From positions 1 through 64,000 of the forward strand of contig JAFLEE010000012.1 of NCBI GenBank assembly GCA_017302015.1: 64,000 nt of DNA, written 5' to 3'. The notes below the pieces were generated by a model. It had not been told where the DNA came from and did not search any database. It saw only the letters and a list, made by a program, of their open reading frames with translations. This DNA is from Spirochaetota bacterium. Lineage in GTDB: Bacteria > Spirochaetota > UBA12135 > COTS27 > JAFLEE01. Numbering within the stretch: the stretch's first letter is position 1; each line of letters begins with the position of its first letter. A program made the position numbers and the translations under genes. Positions 8,636-17,657 of the stretch are shown here, in pieces.

Positions 8636-9673
8636 ATGGCCGAAAAACTCGCGATCACCGTCTGCGACGCCACGCTGCGCGACGGTTCCCACGCCTACTC
8701 CCACCAGATCACCCTCGACCAGATCCGCGCCTACGCGGCGGCCGCCGAAGGGGCCGGATTCGACTACCTCGAGGTCGGCCACGGAAACGGCCTGGGCGCC
8801 TCGTCCCTCCAGGTCGGCCTCAGCAAGGAAACCGAGGGCGAGATGCTGAAGGCGGCCCGCGGCTGCCTCAAGAAGACGCGCCTGAGCGTCCATGTCATGC
8901 CGGGGTATGCCACCATCCAGCGCGAGATCGTGGGGGCCATCGAGGCCGGGGTCGACCTGTTCCGCGTCGGGGCGCATTGCACCGAGGCCGACGTCACCCA
9001 GCGCCATATCGGCCACGTGCGCGCCGCGGGCAAGGAGGCCTGGGGCATCCTCATGATGACCCACATGGTCGAGGCCGAAGTGCTCCTCGAAGAGGCCAAG
9101 AAGATGCAGTCCTACGGGGCCCAGGGGATCGTCCTCATGGATTCCGCGGGCGCCTCGCTGCCCGATCAGGTCCGCGCCAAAGTCGGCCTCCTGGCCGAGC
9201 GACTCGACGTGCCGGTGGGCTACCACGCCCACGAGAATCTCGGGCTCGGCGTGGCCAACGCGCTGGCGGCCCTCGACGCGGGCGCGCGCATCCTCGACGG
9301 CTCCTCCCGGGGTTTCGGCGCGGGCGCGGGCAACGTGAAGCTCGAACTCGTCGCCGCCGTGCTCCACCGGTTGGGCTACCCCAGCGGGGTCGACCTCTAC
9401 AAGGCCCTCGACGCCTCCGAACTCGCGGCGAAACTGTTCGCCGGTTCCCTCCCCGAATCGAGCCCCGTCTCCATCATCAGCGGCCTGGCGGGCGTCTTCT
9501 CCGGCTTCGCCAAACCGGTCAACCGCGTCTCCAAGCAGCTCGGCATCGATCCCCGCGACCTCTTCATCGAACTCGGCCGGCGCAAGGTCGTCGGCGGACA
9601 GGAAGACCTGATCCTCGAAGCGGCCCAGGAATTGGCGCGCAAGAAATCCCCCGCGACCCAGGAGCGCCCGTGA
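8636..9673 (+). CDS. dmpG: 4-hydroxy-2-oxovalerate aldolase
   Basis: 345 aa, full length for the DmpG/MhpE/BphI family. The HMGL-like TIM barrel begins with CDATLRDGSHA (residues 10-20), giving the metal-binding Asp16, Arg15 and catalytic His19. The metal-binding His pair appears in GYHAHENLGLG at about residues 197-207. The C-terminal domain that binds the dehydrogenase is retained. The enzyme cleaves 4-hydroxy-2-oxoacids to pyruvate plus an aldehyde, or runs in reverse. It is translationally coupled to the following epimerase gene (GTGA overlap). Here it sits in a surface-sugar operon, where it could supply pyruvate/acetaldehyde units or condense pyruvate with a sugar aldehyde. Confidence 0.9.
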   Translation: MAEKLAITVCDATLRDGSHAYSHQITLDQIRAYAAAAEGAGFDYLEVGHGNGLGASSLQVGLSKETEGEMLKAARGCLKKTRLSVHVMPGYATIQREIVGAIEAGVDLFRVGAHCTEADVTQRHIGHVRAAGKEAWGILMMTHMVEAEVLLEEAKKMQSYGAQGIVLMDSAGASLPDQVRAKVGLLAERLDVPVGYHAHENLGLGVANALAALDAGARILDGSSRGFGAGAGNVKLELVAAVLHRLGYPSGVDLYKALDASELAAKLFAGSLPESSPVSIISGLAGVFSGFAKPVNRVSKQLGIDPRDLFIELGRRKVVGGQEDLILEAAQELARKKSPATQERP

Positions 9674-10728
9674 ACAAAGCAGCCCTCGATCTGGTCCGCG
9701 AAGACGCCGCGGCCGTACTGAACGGGCGCGTCCCCTCCCTCGAGGCCCTCAAGGGCGCCCAATTCTCCCTCACCGGGGGCACGGGGTTCCTCGGAACCTG
9801 GCTCCTCGAACTCATCGCCCGGCTCAACGAGGAGCACGGCTTCGGCATCCGCGTCTGGTCGCTCAGCCGCGGCGCCAAGGCGTTCGCCCTCAAATGGCCC
9901 CACCTCGCTTCCCAGCCCTGGTTGCGCCTGGTGGAAGGCGATATCCGCTACCTGGCCGAACTCCCCCGGGAGACCCAGTACCTGGTGCACGCCGCCGCGC
10001 TGACGGACCGGCGCATCTGCGCGTCGAACCCCAGCCTCGTGGGCGAGGTGAATACGGTCGGGGCCATGCGCGTGCTGCGCGCCGCGAACCTCCTGGAGGA
10101 CCTCCGCAAGGCGGTCTTCCTGAGTTCGGGGCTCGCCGTCGGGCGGCAGGCCTGGGAACTCCAGGCCATCGACGAGAACCATAGCGGCCCGGTGCGCTGC
10201 GACCGCGCCGAGAGCGTGTACGCCGAGTCCAAGCGCATGGCCGAAGTGCTCGCCCAGTGCGCCATCAGCGAATGGAAGGCGCCCCTGGTCACCCTGCGCC
10301 CCTTCGCGTTCGTCGGCCCCTACCAGTCCCTGGAATTGCCCTGGGCGGTGACCGACTTCATGCGCGATAGCCTGCGCGGCGGCCCCATCCGCATCATGGG
10401 CGACGGGGCGACGGTGCGGAGCATCCTCTACGCCGCCGATTTCGCCTACGCGGTGCTGGCCGTCCTCGCCAATGGGAAGTCCCTGGCCACCTACCACGTG
10501 GGCAGCGACGAGGCGGTCGATCTGCTCTCCCTCGCCCGCCTCATCGCGGGGCATTTCACCCCCATGCCCGAGATCCGCACCGGGCTGGGCCAAGCGGGCC
10601 ATGAGCGCACGCGCCTCGTGCCCTCCATCCAGCGGCTGCGAAACGAACTCGGGTTCGCTCCCCGCTTCACCGTCGCCGCCGCCCTGGAACGGTCCCTCGA
10701 ATGGCACCGGATGATGGAGCGGGGTTGA
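9670..10728 (+). CDS. NAD-dependent epimerase/dehydratase family protein
   Basis: 352 aa from a GTG start that overlaps the aldolase stop codon by 4 bp, with GGAG six bases upstream. It is an extended SDR: the nucleotide-binding TGGTGFLGT motif is near residues 36-44 after an unusual N-terminal extension of about 30 residues, AAALTDR follows, and the catalytic pair is in YAESK. The C-terminal half carries the LRPFAFVGPYQ strand typical of NDP-sugar epimerases, dehydratases and reductases. Such enzymes act on nucleotide sugars at C4, C5 or C6. Its place between DmpFG and a TPP enzyme suggests it reduces or epimerises the product of that pathway. Confidence 0.85.
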   Translation: MNKAALDLVREDAAAVLNGRVPSLEALKGAQFSLTGGTGFLGTWLLELIARLNEEHGFGIRVWSLSRGAKAFALKWPHLASQPWLRLVEGDIRYLAELPRETQYLVHAAALTDRRICASNPSLVGEVNTVGAMRVLRAANLLEDLRKAVFLSSGLAVGRQAWELQAIDENHSGPVRCDRAESVYAESKRMAEVLAQCAISEWKAPLVTLRPFAFVGPYQSLELPWAVTDFMRDSLRGGPIRIMGDGATVRSILYAADFAYAVLAVLANGKSLATYHVGSDEAVDLLSLARLIAGHFTPMPEIRTGLGQAGHERTRLVPSIQRLRNELGFAPRFTVAAALERSLEWHRMMERG

Positions 10729-10792
10729 TCCGCGCCGCGGGGGCGTCCCCGAGTCGCCCCGGCCGTTCGCGCCCTAAAGCTGGAGTAGGAAA

Positions 10793-12628
10793 ATGAAAGT
10801 CAAGGTCAGTGATGTCGTCGCAAAATTCTTCGCCGATCGTGGCGTGCGGCACGTCTTCGGCATCGTCGGCTCGGGCAACGCCCACCTGTTCGATTCGGTC
10901 TACCGCACCGAGGGCCTCGAGATGGTCTGCGTGCACCATGAGCAGGCCGCCTGCATGGCCATGCAGACCTATTACCGAATGACCGGCAAGGTGACGGCGA
11001 CCTACCTGACCACCGGCGCCGGCTCGACCAACGGCGTCACCGGCGTGGTGAGCGCCTGGGCCGATTCCATCCCGGGCCTCGTGATCTCCGGCAACGAGCA
11101 CTCCAAGCACGTGCGCGCGGACAATCCGCTGCGGATGTACGGCATCCAGGGCTACGACAGCACCGCGATGGTCTCCAAGGTGACGAAGTACGTCGCCCGG
11201 GTTTCCGATCCCGCGAAGATCCTGTACGAACTGGAGAAGGCCCATTTCATCTCGACCCATGGGCGCCCCGGACCCTGCTGGGTGGATGTGCCGATGAACA
11301 TCCAATCGTCGATGGTCGAGGAGGGAGATCTCGCCCGGTTCAGCCCTGATGAATTGCCCGGCCTCCCCCATGAGCGCCTGGCCCCCGCGGATCTCGAGTC
11401 GCAGATCGACGGGATTTTGGCGGAATTGCGCGGGGCGAAGCGGCCGGTGATCTGGCTGGGCCACGGCATCCGCCTCGCCGGCGGCCAGCCCCTCGTGGCG
11501 GAATTGATGGAGCGGGTCCCCGCGGCCTACCTCATCACCTGGTCCGCCATCGATATGGTCGACTCCGACCATCCCCGGCTTTTCGGCCGGGCGGGCAATT
11601 ACGGGCAGCGTTGCGCGAATTTCGTGCTGCAGAACGCCGACTATCTCCTGACGATCGGCACGCGCCTGGCCATCCCCCAGATCGGCTACGAGCTCCCCGA
11701 ACTCGCCCGGGCCGCGAAGGTTTCCATGGTCGACATCGACCCCACCGAACTGGACAAGTTCGCCTCGCGCTTCGAGAGGCGCGTGTGCGCTGACGCCAAG
11801 GTTTTCCTGGAGAAGCTCCTGGGAAAAATCGGCCCCGCCGCCCTTCCCGCGCCGGCCGCCTGGTTGGAGCGGTGCGAAGGGTACCGCGCGCGCTATCCCT
11901 GGGTGGGCCCCGAGCACGCCGATGCGGGCGGGTTCATCAATTCCTACCGGTTCATGGACCGCCTGCTGCCCCATTTCAAGCCCGATCAGGTGGTGACCAC
12001 CGATATGGGCACCGCGCTCCTCTCGGGCCACCAGGTGCTGCGCCTCAAGCCCGGCCAGCGGCTCATGACCTCCCTGGGCCTGGGCGAGATGGGCTTCGGC
12101 CTGCCGGCGGCCATCGGGGCCTCCTTCGCCCGGGGCGGCGGCGAGGTGCTCTGCCTCAATTGCGACGGCGGCATGATGATGAACCTGCAGGAACTCCAGA
12201 CGATGGCCCACCACCGCCTGCCCATCAAACTGGTCATCTTCAATAACGACGGCTACCTGATGATCAAGCACACCCAGAAGGCCATCGCGGCCGGGCGCTA
12301 TAGCGGCTCCGACAAGAAGTCGGGGGTGACCTGCCCCGACTTCTCCAAATTGGCCGCCGTCTTCGGTTTCCCCGCCAAGACGATCCGCACCTGGGAGGAT
12401 TTCGACCGGGTGATCCCGTGGATGCAGGCCGAGGCGGGGCCCTGCATCGTCGAGGTATTCATGAGCCCGGAGCAATTCTCCTACCCGAAACTGTCACTGG
12501 CCATCAAGGCCGACGGGAGCCTCGTCAGCCCGCCCCTGGAGGACCTGAGCCCGCTCCTGCCTTTGGAGACGCTGAAGGCGGAGATGCTGGTTCCGGTGCA
12601 CGAGAAGTCGATGGGGCTGAGCCGCTAA
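10793..12628 (+). CDS. thiamine-diphosphate enzyme, acetolactate-synthase-like
   Basis: 611 aa with GGAGTAGG upstream of the ATG. The three domains of the acetolactate synthase/benzoylformate decarboxylase fold are present: a PYR domain with the catalytic Glu50 in HHEQAA and TGAGSTNG, a central domain (about residues 200-340), and a PP domain with the TPP/Mg signature running from DGGMMMN (about 455) to FNNDGY (about 482). Acetolactate synthase proper acts with a regulatory subunit, which is absent here. TPP enzymes of this type in O-antigen loci (YerE is the characterised case) transfer a two-carbon unit from pyruvate to a keto-sugar, creating a branched sugar. That is the favoured role, by context only. 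Confidence 0.85.
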   Translation: MKVKVSDVVAKFFADRGVRHVFGIVGSGNAHLFDSVYRTEGLEMVCVHHEQAACMAMQTYYRMTGKVTATYLTTGAGSTNGVTGVVSAWADSIPGLVISGNEHSKHVRADNPLRMYGIQGYDSTAMVSKVTKYVARVSDPAKILYELEKAHFISTHGRPGPCWVDVPMNIQSSMVEEGDLARFSPDELPGLPHERLAPADLESQIDGILAELRGAKRPVIWLGHGIRLAGGQPLVAELMERVPAAYLITWSAIDMVDSDHPRLFGRAGNYGQRCANFVLQNADYLLTIGTRLAIPQIGYELPELARAAKVSMVDIDPTELDKFASRFERRVCADAKVFLEKLLGKIGPAALPAPAAWLERCEGYRARYPWVGPEHADAGGFINSYRFMDRLLPHFKPDQVVTTDMGTALLSGHQVLRLKPGQRLMTSLGLGEMGFGLPAAIGASFARGGGEVLCLNCDGGMMMNLQELQTMAHHRLPIKLVIFNNDGYLMIKHTQKAIAAGRYSGSDKKSGVTCPDFSKLAAVFGFPAKTIRTWEDFDRVIPWMQAEAGPCIVEVFMSPEQFSYPKLSLAIKADGSLVSPPLEDLSPLLPLETLKAEMLVPVHEKSMGLSR

Positions 12629-12695
12629 GGCCGGCGCCCCGCGAAGGCGTCGCTCGGCGCGGCCTCCACGATCGGGGCCGGCCCCCGGGCCGTGT

Positions 12696-13469
12696 TCAGC
12701 GCTTGCGGTTCGCTTTATACCACTGGATGGATTTGGAGAGGGGCTTGCGGAGCATGATCAGCGGGCTCACCCGAAGGTCGTTATTGAGGAAGGCCCGGTA
12801 GCACTCCCAATTGGCGCGGAGGATGTTCATGAGGCTCCGGTTGCTCTCCCCGCCGAGGCGCATGCGGAGGAAGGTCTCGGGGAGGTAGGCGCTGGTGATC
12901 TTGCCGACCTCGAAGAGGCGCAGCATGAACTCGTAATCGGCGGCGATGCGGTATTGGAGGTCGTAGGCGCCCCAATGGGCGATGGCCGCCTTGCGGACGA
13001 AGAGGGTGGTATGGGGCGGGTGCCAGCCCGAGTAGAACGCCCGGGGCCGGTAGGGGGCGGAGATCCATCGGCGAACGATGGTGGCGGGATTGTCGGCGCG
13101 CACGTAGAGGAGATCTCCGTAGACCGCGTCGACGCCCGTTTTCTGGAAGGTCTCTGCGACGCGGGAGACCACGTCGCGGTTCTCGTAGAAATCGTCGGAA
13201 TGGAGAAGGCCCACCACGTCGCCCGTGGCGAGGGTATTGCCCTTATTGATGGCGTCGTAGAGGCCGTGGTCGCGCTCGGAAACGAGCACCTGGATCCGGG
13301 AACGGTACTCCTCGAGGATCTTGAGGGTGCCATCGGTGGACTGGCCGTCGACGACCACGTATTCGATGTTCGGGTAGCTTTGGCCGAGGACGGAGTCGAG
13401 CGCTTGGCGGATGGTATGCACCCGGTTGCGGACGACGGTGAGGATGGTGATCCGGGGGGCCTCGGGCAT
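12696..13469 (-). CDS. glycosyltransferase family 2
   Basis: 257 aa. It starts ITILTVVRNR, then VDGQSTDGT at about residues 39-47 and LHSDDFY near 86-92, corresponding to the nucleotide-binding loop and the DxD-like metal site of GT2 enzymes. The later segment AADYEFMLRL is the conserved acceptor-side/catalytic-base region of WcaA-type sugar transferases. There are no membrane helices, so it is a cytoplasmic or peripheral enzyme. It is the last gene of the seven-gene operon starting at 19802, only 2 bp after the GT9 gene. The ATG at 13469 was chosen because upstream in-frame sequence is antisense to that GT9 gene. Confidence 0.87.
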   Translation of the reverse strand: MPEAPRITILTVVRNRVHTIRQALDSVLGQSYPNIEYVVVDGQSTDGTLKILEEYRSRIQVLVSERDHGLYDAINKGNTLATGDVVGLLHSDDFYENRDVVSRVAETFQKTGVDAVYGDLLYVRADNPATIVRRWISAPYRPRAFYSGWHPPHTTLFVRKAAIAHWGAYDLQYRIAADYEFMLRLFEVGKITSAYLPETFLRMRLGGESNRSLMNILRANWECYRAFLNNDLRVSPLIMLRKPLSKSIQWYKANRKR

Positions 13470-13471
13470 GT

Positions 13472-14590
13472 TCAACCTTGGGTGCGTCCATCCACCGCGT
13501 GGTGGAGCCTTTGGACCGCTGCCACCACCGATTCCTCGGGGATCGACGCGTAGCATTCTTGGAAGGCGAGGCCGACGCAATGCCCCCCGGGACAGGGCCG
13601 GCAAGGAAGCGATCGGGGCGGTTCCAGGATCTGCAAGCCTGAGTATCCTATCGGAGCGCAGTAAAATGCCAATTGGGTGCCGAAGCACAGCAGCGCCGGT
13701 ACGGCGTACATCCCGGCGAGGTGCGCTCCCCCGCTATCGACCCCGATATACGCGCCGAGGGTGGAGATTCGCTGGACGTACTCCGAGAATCGGCCGCGCC
13801 AGACCGGGATCCCCGAATCCTGGATGAGGGAATGGGCCGCCAAAAAACCGTCCCTCGGCCCGGCCAGATAGAGCAGGGGAAGCCCGGTGCCTTGGGCGGC
13901 CCGCACGACGGCCTTCGCGAGGCCAAGGGGCATCGTCTTGAGTGGGAGGCTCCCCGAAAAGGAAAGCCCGAGGATCCGCTGGGGAACGGGCCGGCGCCCG
14001 ATTTCCACGAAGACGGCCTCGCGCCGGTAGGGGAGCCCCAGAAGCCGCGCCAAGGCCTCGTGGTGCGCCTCGAGATGGGCATAGGCTCCCATCCCGGGGG
14101 GTTCCGCATCGAGCAGTCGCCGGCCGCCCGTGAAGCTGTAGCCCACGAGCCGGCGGGGACAGGCGAGAAACAGGAAGGCGAGGCCCCGCACATCCCCCCG
14201 AACCTCGATCACCGTGCGCGGTTGGCTGACAAAGAGGTAGGCCCAGCATTTCAGCAGCCCGAGGAGCGTGGCAAGGTCGCGGCGATAGGTCGCCCAGGGC
14301 CATTGGAAGGGGCGGTGGATGACCGGCAGGTCGGCGAGGACCGCCGGGGCGTGCGCGCCGCCCAGATACACGACCTTCGATCCGGCGGAAAGGCAGGCGC
14401 GCAGGAACGGCCGGATGAGGACCGTATCCCCGATGAGGAAACCATCGGCCACCAGATAATCCGCCCGTGCGCGGCGCAAACGCAGGAGGGCCGCCAGGGG
14501 CGTCAGCAGCCACCGCAGCGGAAAGAGGGCAAGGAGGATCGGCTCGAGGCGCTTGGCCCGCGCGACGAGGGCCGCATTGAAATATTTCAC
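13472..14590 (-). CDS. glycosyltransferase family 9 (heptosyltransferase-like)
   Basis: 372 aa from a GTG start that overlaps the stop of the GT4 gene (GTGA). The two GT-B Rossmann halves are recognisable: DFLIGD-like DGFLIGDTVLIRPFL near residue 45, and the C-terminal IGVDSGGAHLAGMYAVPALLCFG block, which is the donor-binding signature of GT9 ADP-heptose transferases. The C-terminus carries a Cys-rich stretch (CRPCPGGHC) sometimes seen in this group. A GDP-heptose-type fusion enzyme is encoded at 35870-37153, so heptose is a plausible donor, but this is inferred. Confidence 0.8.
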   Translation of the reverse strand: MKYFNAALVARAKRLEPILLALFPLRWLLTPLAALLRLRRARADYLVADGFLIGDTVLIRPFLRACLSAGSKVVYLGGAHAPAVLADLPVIHRPFQWPWATYRRDLATLLGLLKCWAYLFVSQPRTVIEVRGDVRGLAFLFLACPRRLVGYSFTGGRRLLDAEPPGMGAYAHLEAHHEALARLLGLPYRREAVFVEIGRRPVPQRILGLSFSGSLPLKTMPLGLAKAVVRAAQGTGLPLLYLAGPRDGFLAAHSLIQDSGIPVWRGRFSEYVQRISTLGAYIGVDSGGAHLAGMYAVPALLCFGTQLAFYCAPIGYSGLQILEPPRSLPCRPCPGGHCVGLAFQECYASIPEESVVAAVQRLHHAVDGRTQG

Positions 14591-15657
14591 GGCGCGGGCC
14601 GGTCCTCGCCGCGGCGGGATGCGGCGCCCTTCGCGGCGCGTTCCCCCTCCAACTGGTCGAAGAGATCGCGCCAGGCCCGGATGAACCGCTCGGGCGGATG
14701 GCGCTCCACGACATAATCCCGGGCGAGGGCCGAGTAGTGGTCGAAGCGGCCCAGGATCTTGCGGATGCGCGCGTCGTACTCCTCGACCGCGTTCGTATCC
14801 CACCCATGGATGATGAAATCGGGGATCTCGCGGGCGAGGTCCATCCCGACACCGACGGGGCCCATGACGACGGGCGTGCCGCAGGCCATGGCTTCCAGGG
14901 CGACCATCCCGAGGGATTCATAGCGGCTGGGGAAGACGAGGAGGGAATGCCTCCTGAAAAAATCGGGCATCTGCTCGTAGGGGACGCTCTGGATCCAGGT
15001 GAGGGAGGGGCCGGGGTCCTGGTTGGTGAGGCAATGGATCGGGTGGCCCTTGCGCGCGAGCGCTTCCAGGATGTCGAAGCCCTTCCCGATGCGCGCATAG
15101 CCCCCCGCATAGAGGAGCCCGCCGCGCGGGGAGCCCGCCGGCGGCGGGGCGAAACGCTCGGTATCCGCCGCGTTCGTGATGACCCGATGCACCGGGATGC
15201 CCGCGGCCTCCAGGTTTTCCCGGAGGTACTCGGAGACGGCGATGACGCGCTTTCCGCGGAGATGGATCCATTGGGCCCAAGCCAGGCGGGTGAGGTGGAG
15301 GAACCGAGCGATCCCCTTCCACCCCCTCAGCCCCAATTGTCGCCGATAGCGCGCGAAGGAGAGATGGGAGAGGTAGAGCACGCGGGGATGGTCGGTCGAG
15401 ACGTGGGTCTCGCCGTTGGCCAGGAGTACGTCGAACTCGCCATCGGGGGAGGTCCGGTATCCCAGGGCGACGGTGCCGAGGAGGCGGCCGAGGCCCCGGC
15501 GAATCCGCAAACGGGGGTCGTCCAGGGGGATGGGGACGAGCGTGTGGCCGCTTCCGGCGAGCGCCTCGGCGATCATGCGGTGCACCACCCCGTCGCCCCC
15601 GGTGAATCCCCGGGGGAGCTTCTTCGGGAAGGGGAGCAGTCCGATGCGCAGGCCCAT
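14587..15657 (-). CDS. glycosyltransferase family 4
   Basis: 356 aa GT-B enzyme. The N-terminal domain has GFTGGDGVVH, the glycine-rich acceptor loop. The C-terminal domain begins at LLYAGGYARIGKGFDIL and contains the GT4 catalytic signature PSRYESLGMVALEAMACGTPVV, with the E-x7-E arrangement that holds the nucleotide-sugar phosphates. Length is standard. It lies 3 bp after the polyprenyl-type GT2 and overlaps the GT9 start by 4 bp. It should add one sugar to the lipid-linked repeat unit in the cytoplasm. Confidence 0.88.
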   Translation of the reverse strand: MGLRIGLLPFPKKLPRGFTGGDGVVHRMIAEALAGSGHTLVPIPLDDPRLRIRRGLGRLLGTVALGYRTSPDGEFDVLLANGETHVSTDHPRVLYLSHLSFARYRRQLGLRGWKGIARFLHLTRLAWAQWIHLRGKRVIAVSEYLRENLEAAGIPVHRVITNAADTERFAPPPAGSPRGGLLYAGGYARIGKGFDILEALARKGHPIHCLTNQDPGPSLTWIQSVPYEQMPDFFRRHSLLVFPSRYESLGMVALEAMACGTPVVMGPVGVGMDLAREIPDFIIHGWDTNAVEEYDARIRKILGRFDHYSALARDYVVERHPPERFIRAWRDLFDQLEGERAAKGAASRRGEDRPAP

Positions 15658-15660
15658 GGC

Positions 15661-16581
15661 TCAACCGTTCTTGAGGCTGATCTCGGTGCGGATGCGGTGC
15701 TGGCGGGTGAGGGTATCGAGCACCAGGCCGATGGAGAGGGAGATCATGGAGAGGATCCCGAGGCCCGTGGCGAGGATCGCCAGGGGCACGTGGTAGACGA
15801 AGCGGAAGCGGAGGAAATCCACGACGGGGATGGCCCCGGAGAGGGAACCGGCCAGGGCGAAGATCGCGGCGATGAGGCCGAAGAAGAAGAGGGGCCGGTA
15901 ATCCTTCAGGATCGCGAGGATCAGGACCAGGATGCGCCACCCGTCGCGGAAGGTGTGGAGCTTGGAGAAACTCCCCGCGGGGCGGTCGCGGTAGCGGACG
16001 GGGATCTCCACGATACGCATGCGCGCGTCGAGGGCGTTGAGGGTGAGTTCCGTCTCCACCTCGAACCCCGCGGTGAGGACGGCGATCTGCTTGACGAAGC
16101 GGCGGTTGAAGGCGCGGTAACCCGACATGACGTCGCGCAGATCCGCGTGCCAGAGGCGGTTGATGAGCCAAGGGATGAGGGCGTTCCCGGCCTGGTGGAA
16201 GGGGCGCTTGTTCTCGAGGCGGTAACTCTCGTTGCTATGGCGGTCGCCCACCGCCATATCGGCGCGGCCTTCGAGGACCGGCGCGAGGAGCTCGTGCACG
16301 CTCTCCGCGGGGTAGGTCCGGTCGCCGTCGACCATGACGTAGACGTCGGCCTCGACCTCCCGGAACATGGAACGGATGACGTGTCCCTTGCCTTGGAGGG
16401 GCTCGCCGGTGACCCGCGCCCCGGCCTTTCGGGCCACGCGCGCGGTGTCGTCGGTGGAATTATTGTCGTAGACGTGGATGACCGCCCTCGGGAGGGCCTT
16501 GCGAAAATCCCGAACCGTTTCGGAGATCGTGGATTCTTCATTGTAGCAGGGGATGAGTACGGCGATGCGCGGGGCGTTCAT
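15661..16581 (-). CDS. glycosyltransferase family 2, DPM1-like with C-terminal membrane helices
   Basis: 306 aa. Motifs in order: LIPCYNEEST at residues 9-18, YDNNSTDDT near 39, GKGHVIRSM, and MVDGDRTYP near 83-91 for the metal site. About 220 residues of GT-A domain are followed by two hydrophobic helices (about 225-250 and 260-285). This matches polyprenyl-phosphate mannose/glucose synthases that load a sugar on the lipid carrier. The gene is 4 bp downstream of another GT2 and 3 bp upstream of a GT4, inside the 19802 operon. Confidence 0.87.
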   Translation of the reverse strand: MNAPRIAVLIPCYNEESTISETVRDFRKALPRAVIHVYDNNSTDDTARVARKAGARVTGEPLQGKGHVIRSMFREVEADVYVMVDGDRTYPAESVHELLAPVLEGRADMAVGDRHSNESYRLENKRPFHQAGNALIPWLINRLWHADLRDVMSGYRAFNRRFVKQIAVLTAGFEVETELTLNALDARMRIVEIPVRYRDRPAGSFSKLHTFRDGWRILVLILAILKDYRPLFFFGLIAAIFALAGSLSGAIPVVDFLRFRFVYHVPLAILATGLGILSMISLSIGLVLDTLTRQHRIRTEISLKNG

Positions 16582-16585
16582 GTTT

Positions 16586-17653
16586 TTAGTTTCGCCCCCG
16601 GAGACGATTGGCGACCCACCGCAAGGGGGAGAGTACCGCTTGATAGGCCGGGTGCCCCCAATGCACGAGGGCGAGGAGGGTCCAGCGCGAAACGTCCCCG
16701 CGGGAGAGGGGCCGGCCGAAGGGGCCGCGGCGGTAACGGCGCAGCGAGGCGAGGCCGGCGCGCGTGGCCCCCCGGCAGGCGTCCTTCCACCGTTCGGCCA
16801 GCACGGAGTCGAAATCTTGCGGGGGGAAGAGCCCCCGCGCCCGGTTGGCCTCGGACAATCGGCATTGCCAAGCCTCGAGGAGGTCCAAGTCGGCGGGGGT
16901 CCATGGGCGCCCAGCGCGGCAAAAATCCAGGTGGCGGGAACGTTCGGCGTCGGTCGCCCCGGGAAGCAGGGCGGCGAGTTGGCGAAGCCGGATGCGCTCG
17001 GTTTTTTCCGTCTGGATCTTCCCCGTCACCCGGCTCATGTTCGTCTGGTGGATGCGGTAGGTGAACAGGACGTCCTCGAGGGACCCGATGCCTAAAAGCG
17101 GCGCGGCCCGGGTCCACAGGTCGTAGTCTTCGCATTTCTCGAACGCCGCGTCATAACGAAGGCCGTGGGCGCGGAAGGCGGCCATGCGGAACATGAGGGT
17201 GGGGTGGGCGAGGGCGCAGTGGAAGAAGAGTTGGCTCTTGAGGTAGCCGTCGCGATCGGGGAGGCGCACGGTGCGGTTTCGGATGCTGCCGATGGTGCGG
17301 AGGCCGGTGCCGAGGAGGGCGACCTCGGGGTGTGCATCGAGATGGGCCACCTGGGCCTCGAGGCGGCGGGGGTGGGAGAGGTCGTCCTGGTCCATGCGCG
17401 CCAGGTATTCGGTTTGGCAAAGGTCGAGGCCCTGGTTCAGGTTTCCCGCGAGGCCGCGGTTGGGCGCGTTCACCAGGACCTGGATGCGGGGATCGGTGAA
17501 CGACCGCGCGATCGCGGCGCTTCCGTCGGTGGAGGCGTCATCGAGCACCCGCAGCGTCCAATCGGTGTAGGTCTGGTCGACGATGGATTGGATGGCGGCC
17601 CGAAGGTAGGGGCCGCCGTTATAGACCGGCATGAGGACCGTGACGCGCGCCAT
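16586..17653 (-). CDS. glycosyltransferase family 2
   Basis: 355 aa. It begins VTVLMPVYNGG, followed by DDASTDGS (about residues 38-45), APNRGLAGNLNQGL and MDQDDLSHP (about 91-99), the complete GT2 nucleotide-sugar and metal-binding set. CEDYDLWTR near residue 170 is the conserved E-D catalytic-base motif. The C-terminal 130 residues are basic and have no recognisable domain. It lies 4 bp after the epimerase gene. Probably an inverting transferase building the surface glycan; sugar unknown. Confidence 0.87.
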   Translation of the reverse strand: MARVTVLMPVYNGGPYLRAAIQSIVDQTYTDWTLRVLDDASTDGSAAIARSFTDPRIQVLVNAPNRGLAGNLNQGLDLCQTEYLARMDQDDLSHPRRLEAQVAHLDAHPEVALLGTGLRTIGSIRNRTVRLPDRDGYLKSQLFFHCALAHPTLMFRMAAFRAHGLRYDAAFEKCEDYDLWTRAAPLLGIGSLEDVLFTYRIHQTNMSRVTGKIQTEKTERIRLRQLAALLPGATDAERSRHLDFCRAGRPWTPADLDLLEAWQCRLSEANRARGLFPPQDFDSVLAERWKDACRGATRAGLASLRRYRRGPFGRPLSRGDVSRWTLLALVHWGHPAYQAVLSPLRWVANRLRGRN

Positions 17654-17657
17654 GGGG

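Noticed and set aside
7748-9673. Aromatic meta-cleavage pathway
   Set aside because: No ring-cleavage dioxygenase, hydrolase or hydratase genes; the pair sits among glycosyltransferase genes.
10793-12628. Acetolactate synthase for branched-chain amino acid synthesis (ilvB)
   Set aside because: No ilvN/ilvH regulatory subunit or ilvC nearby; the operon consists of sugar and aldolase genes, so a sugar-modifying role is preferred.
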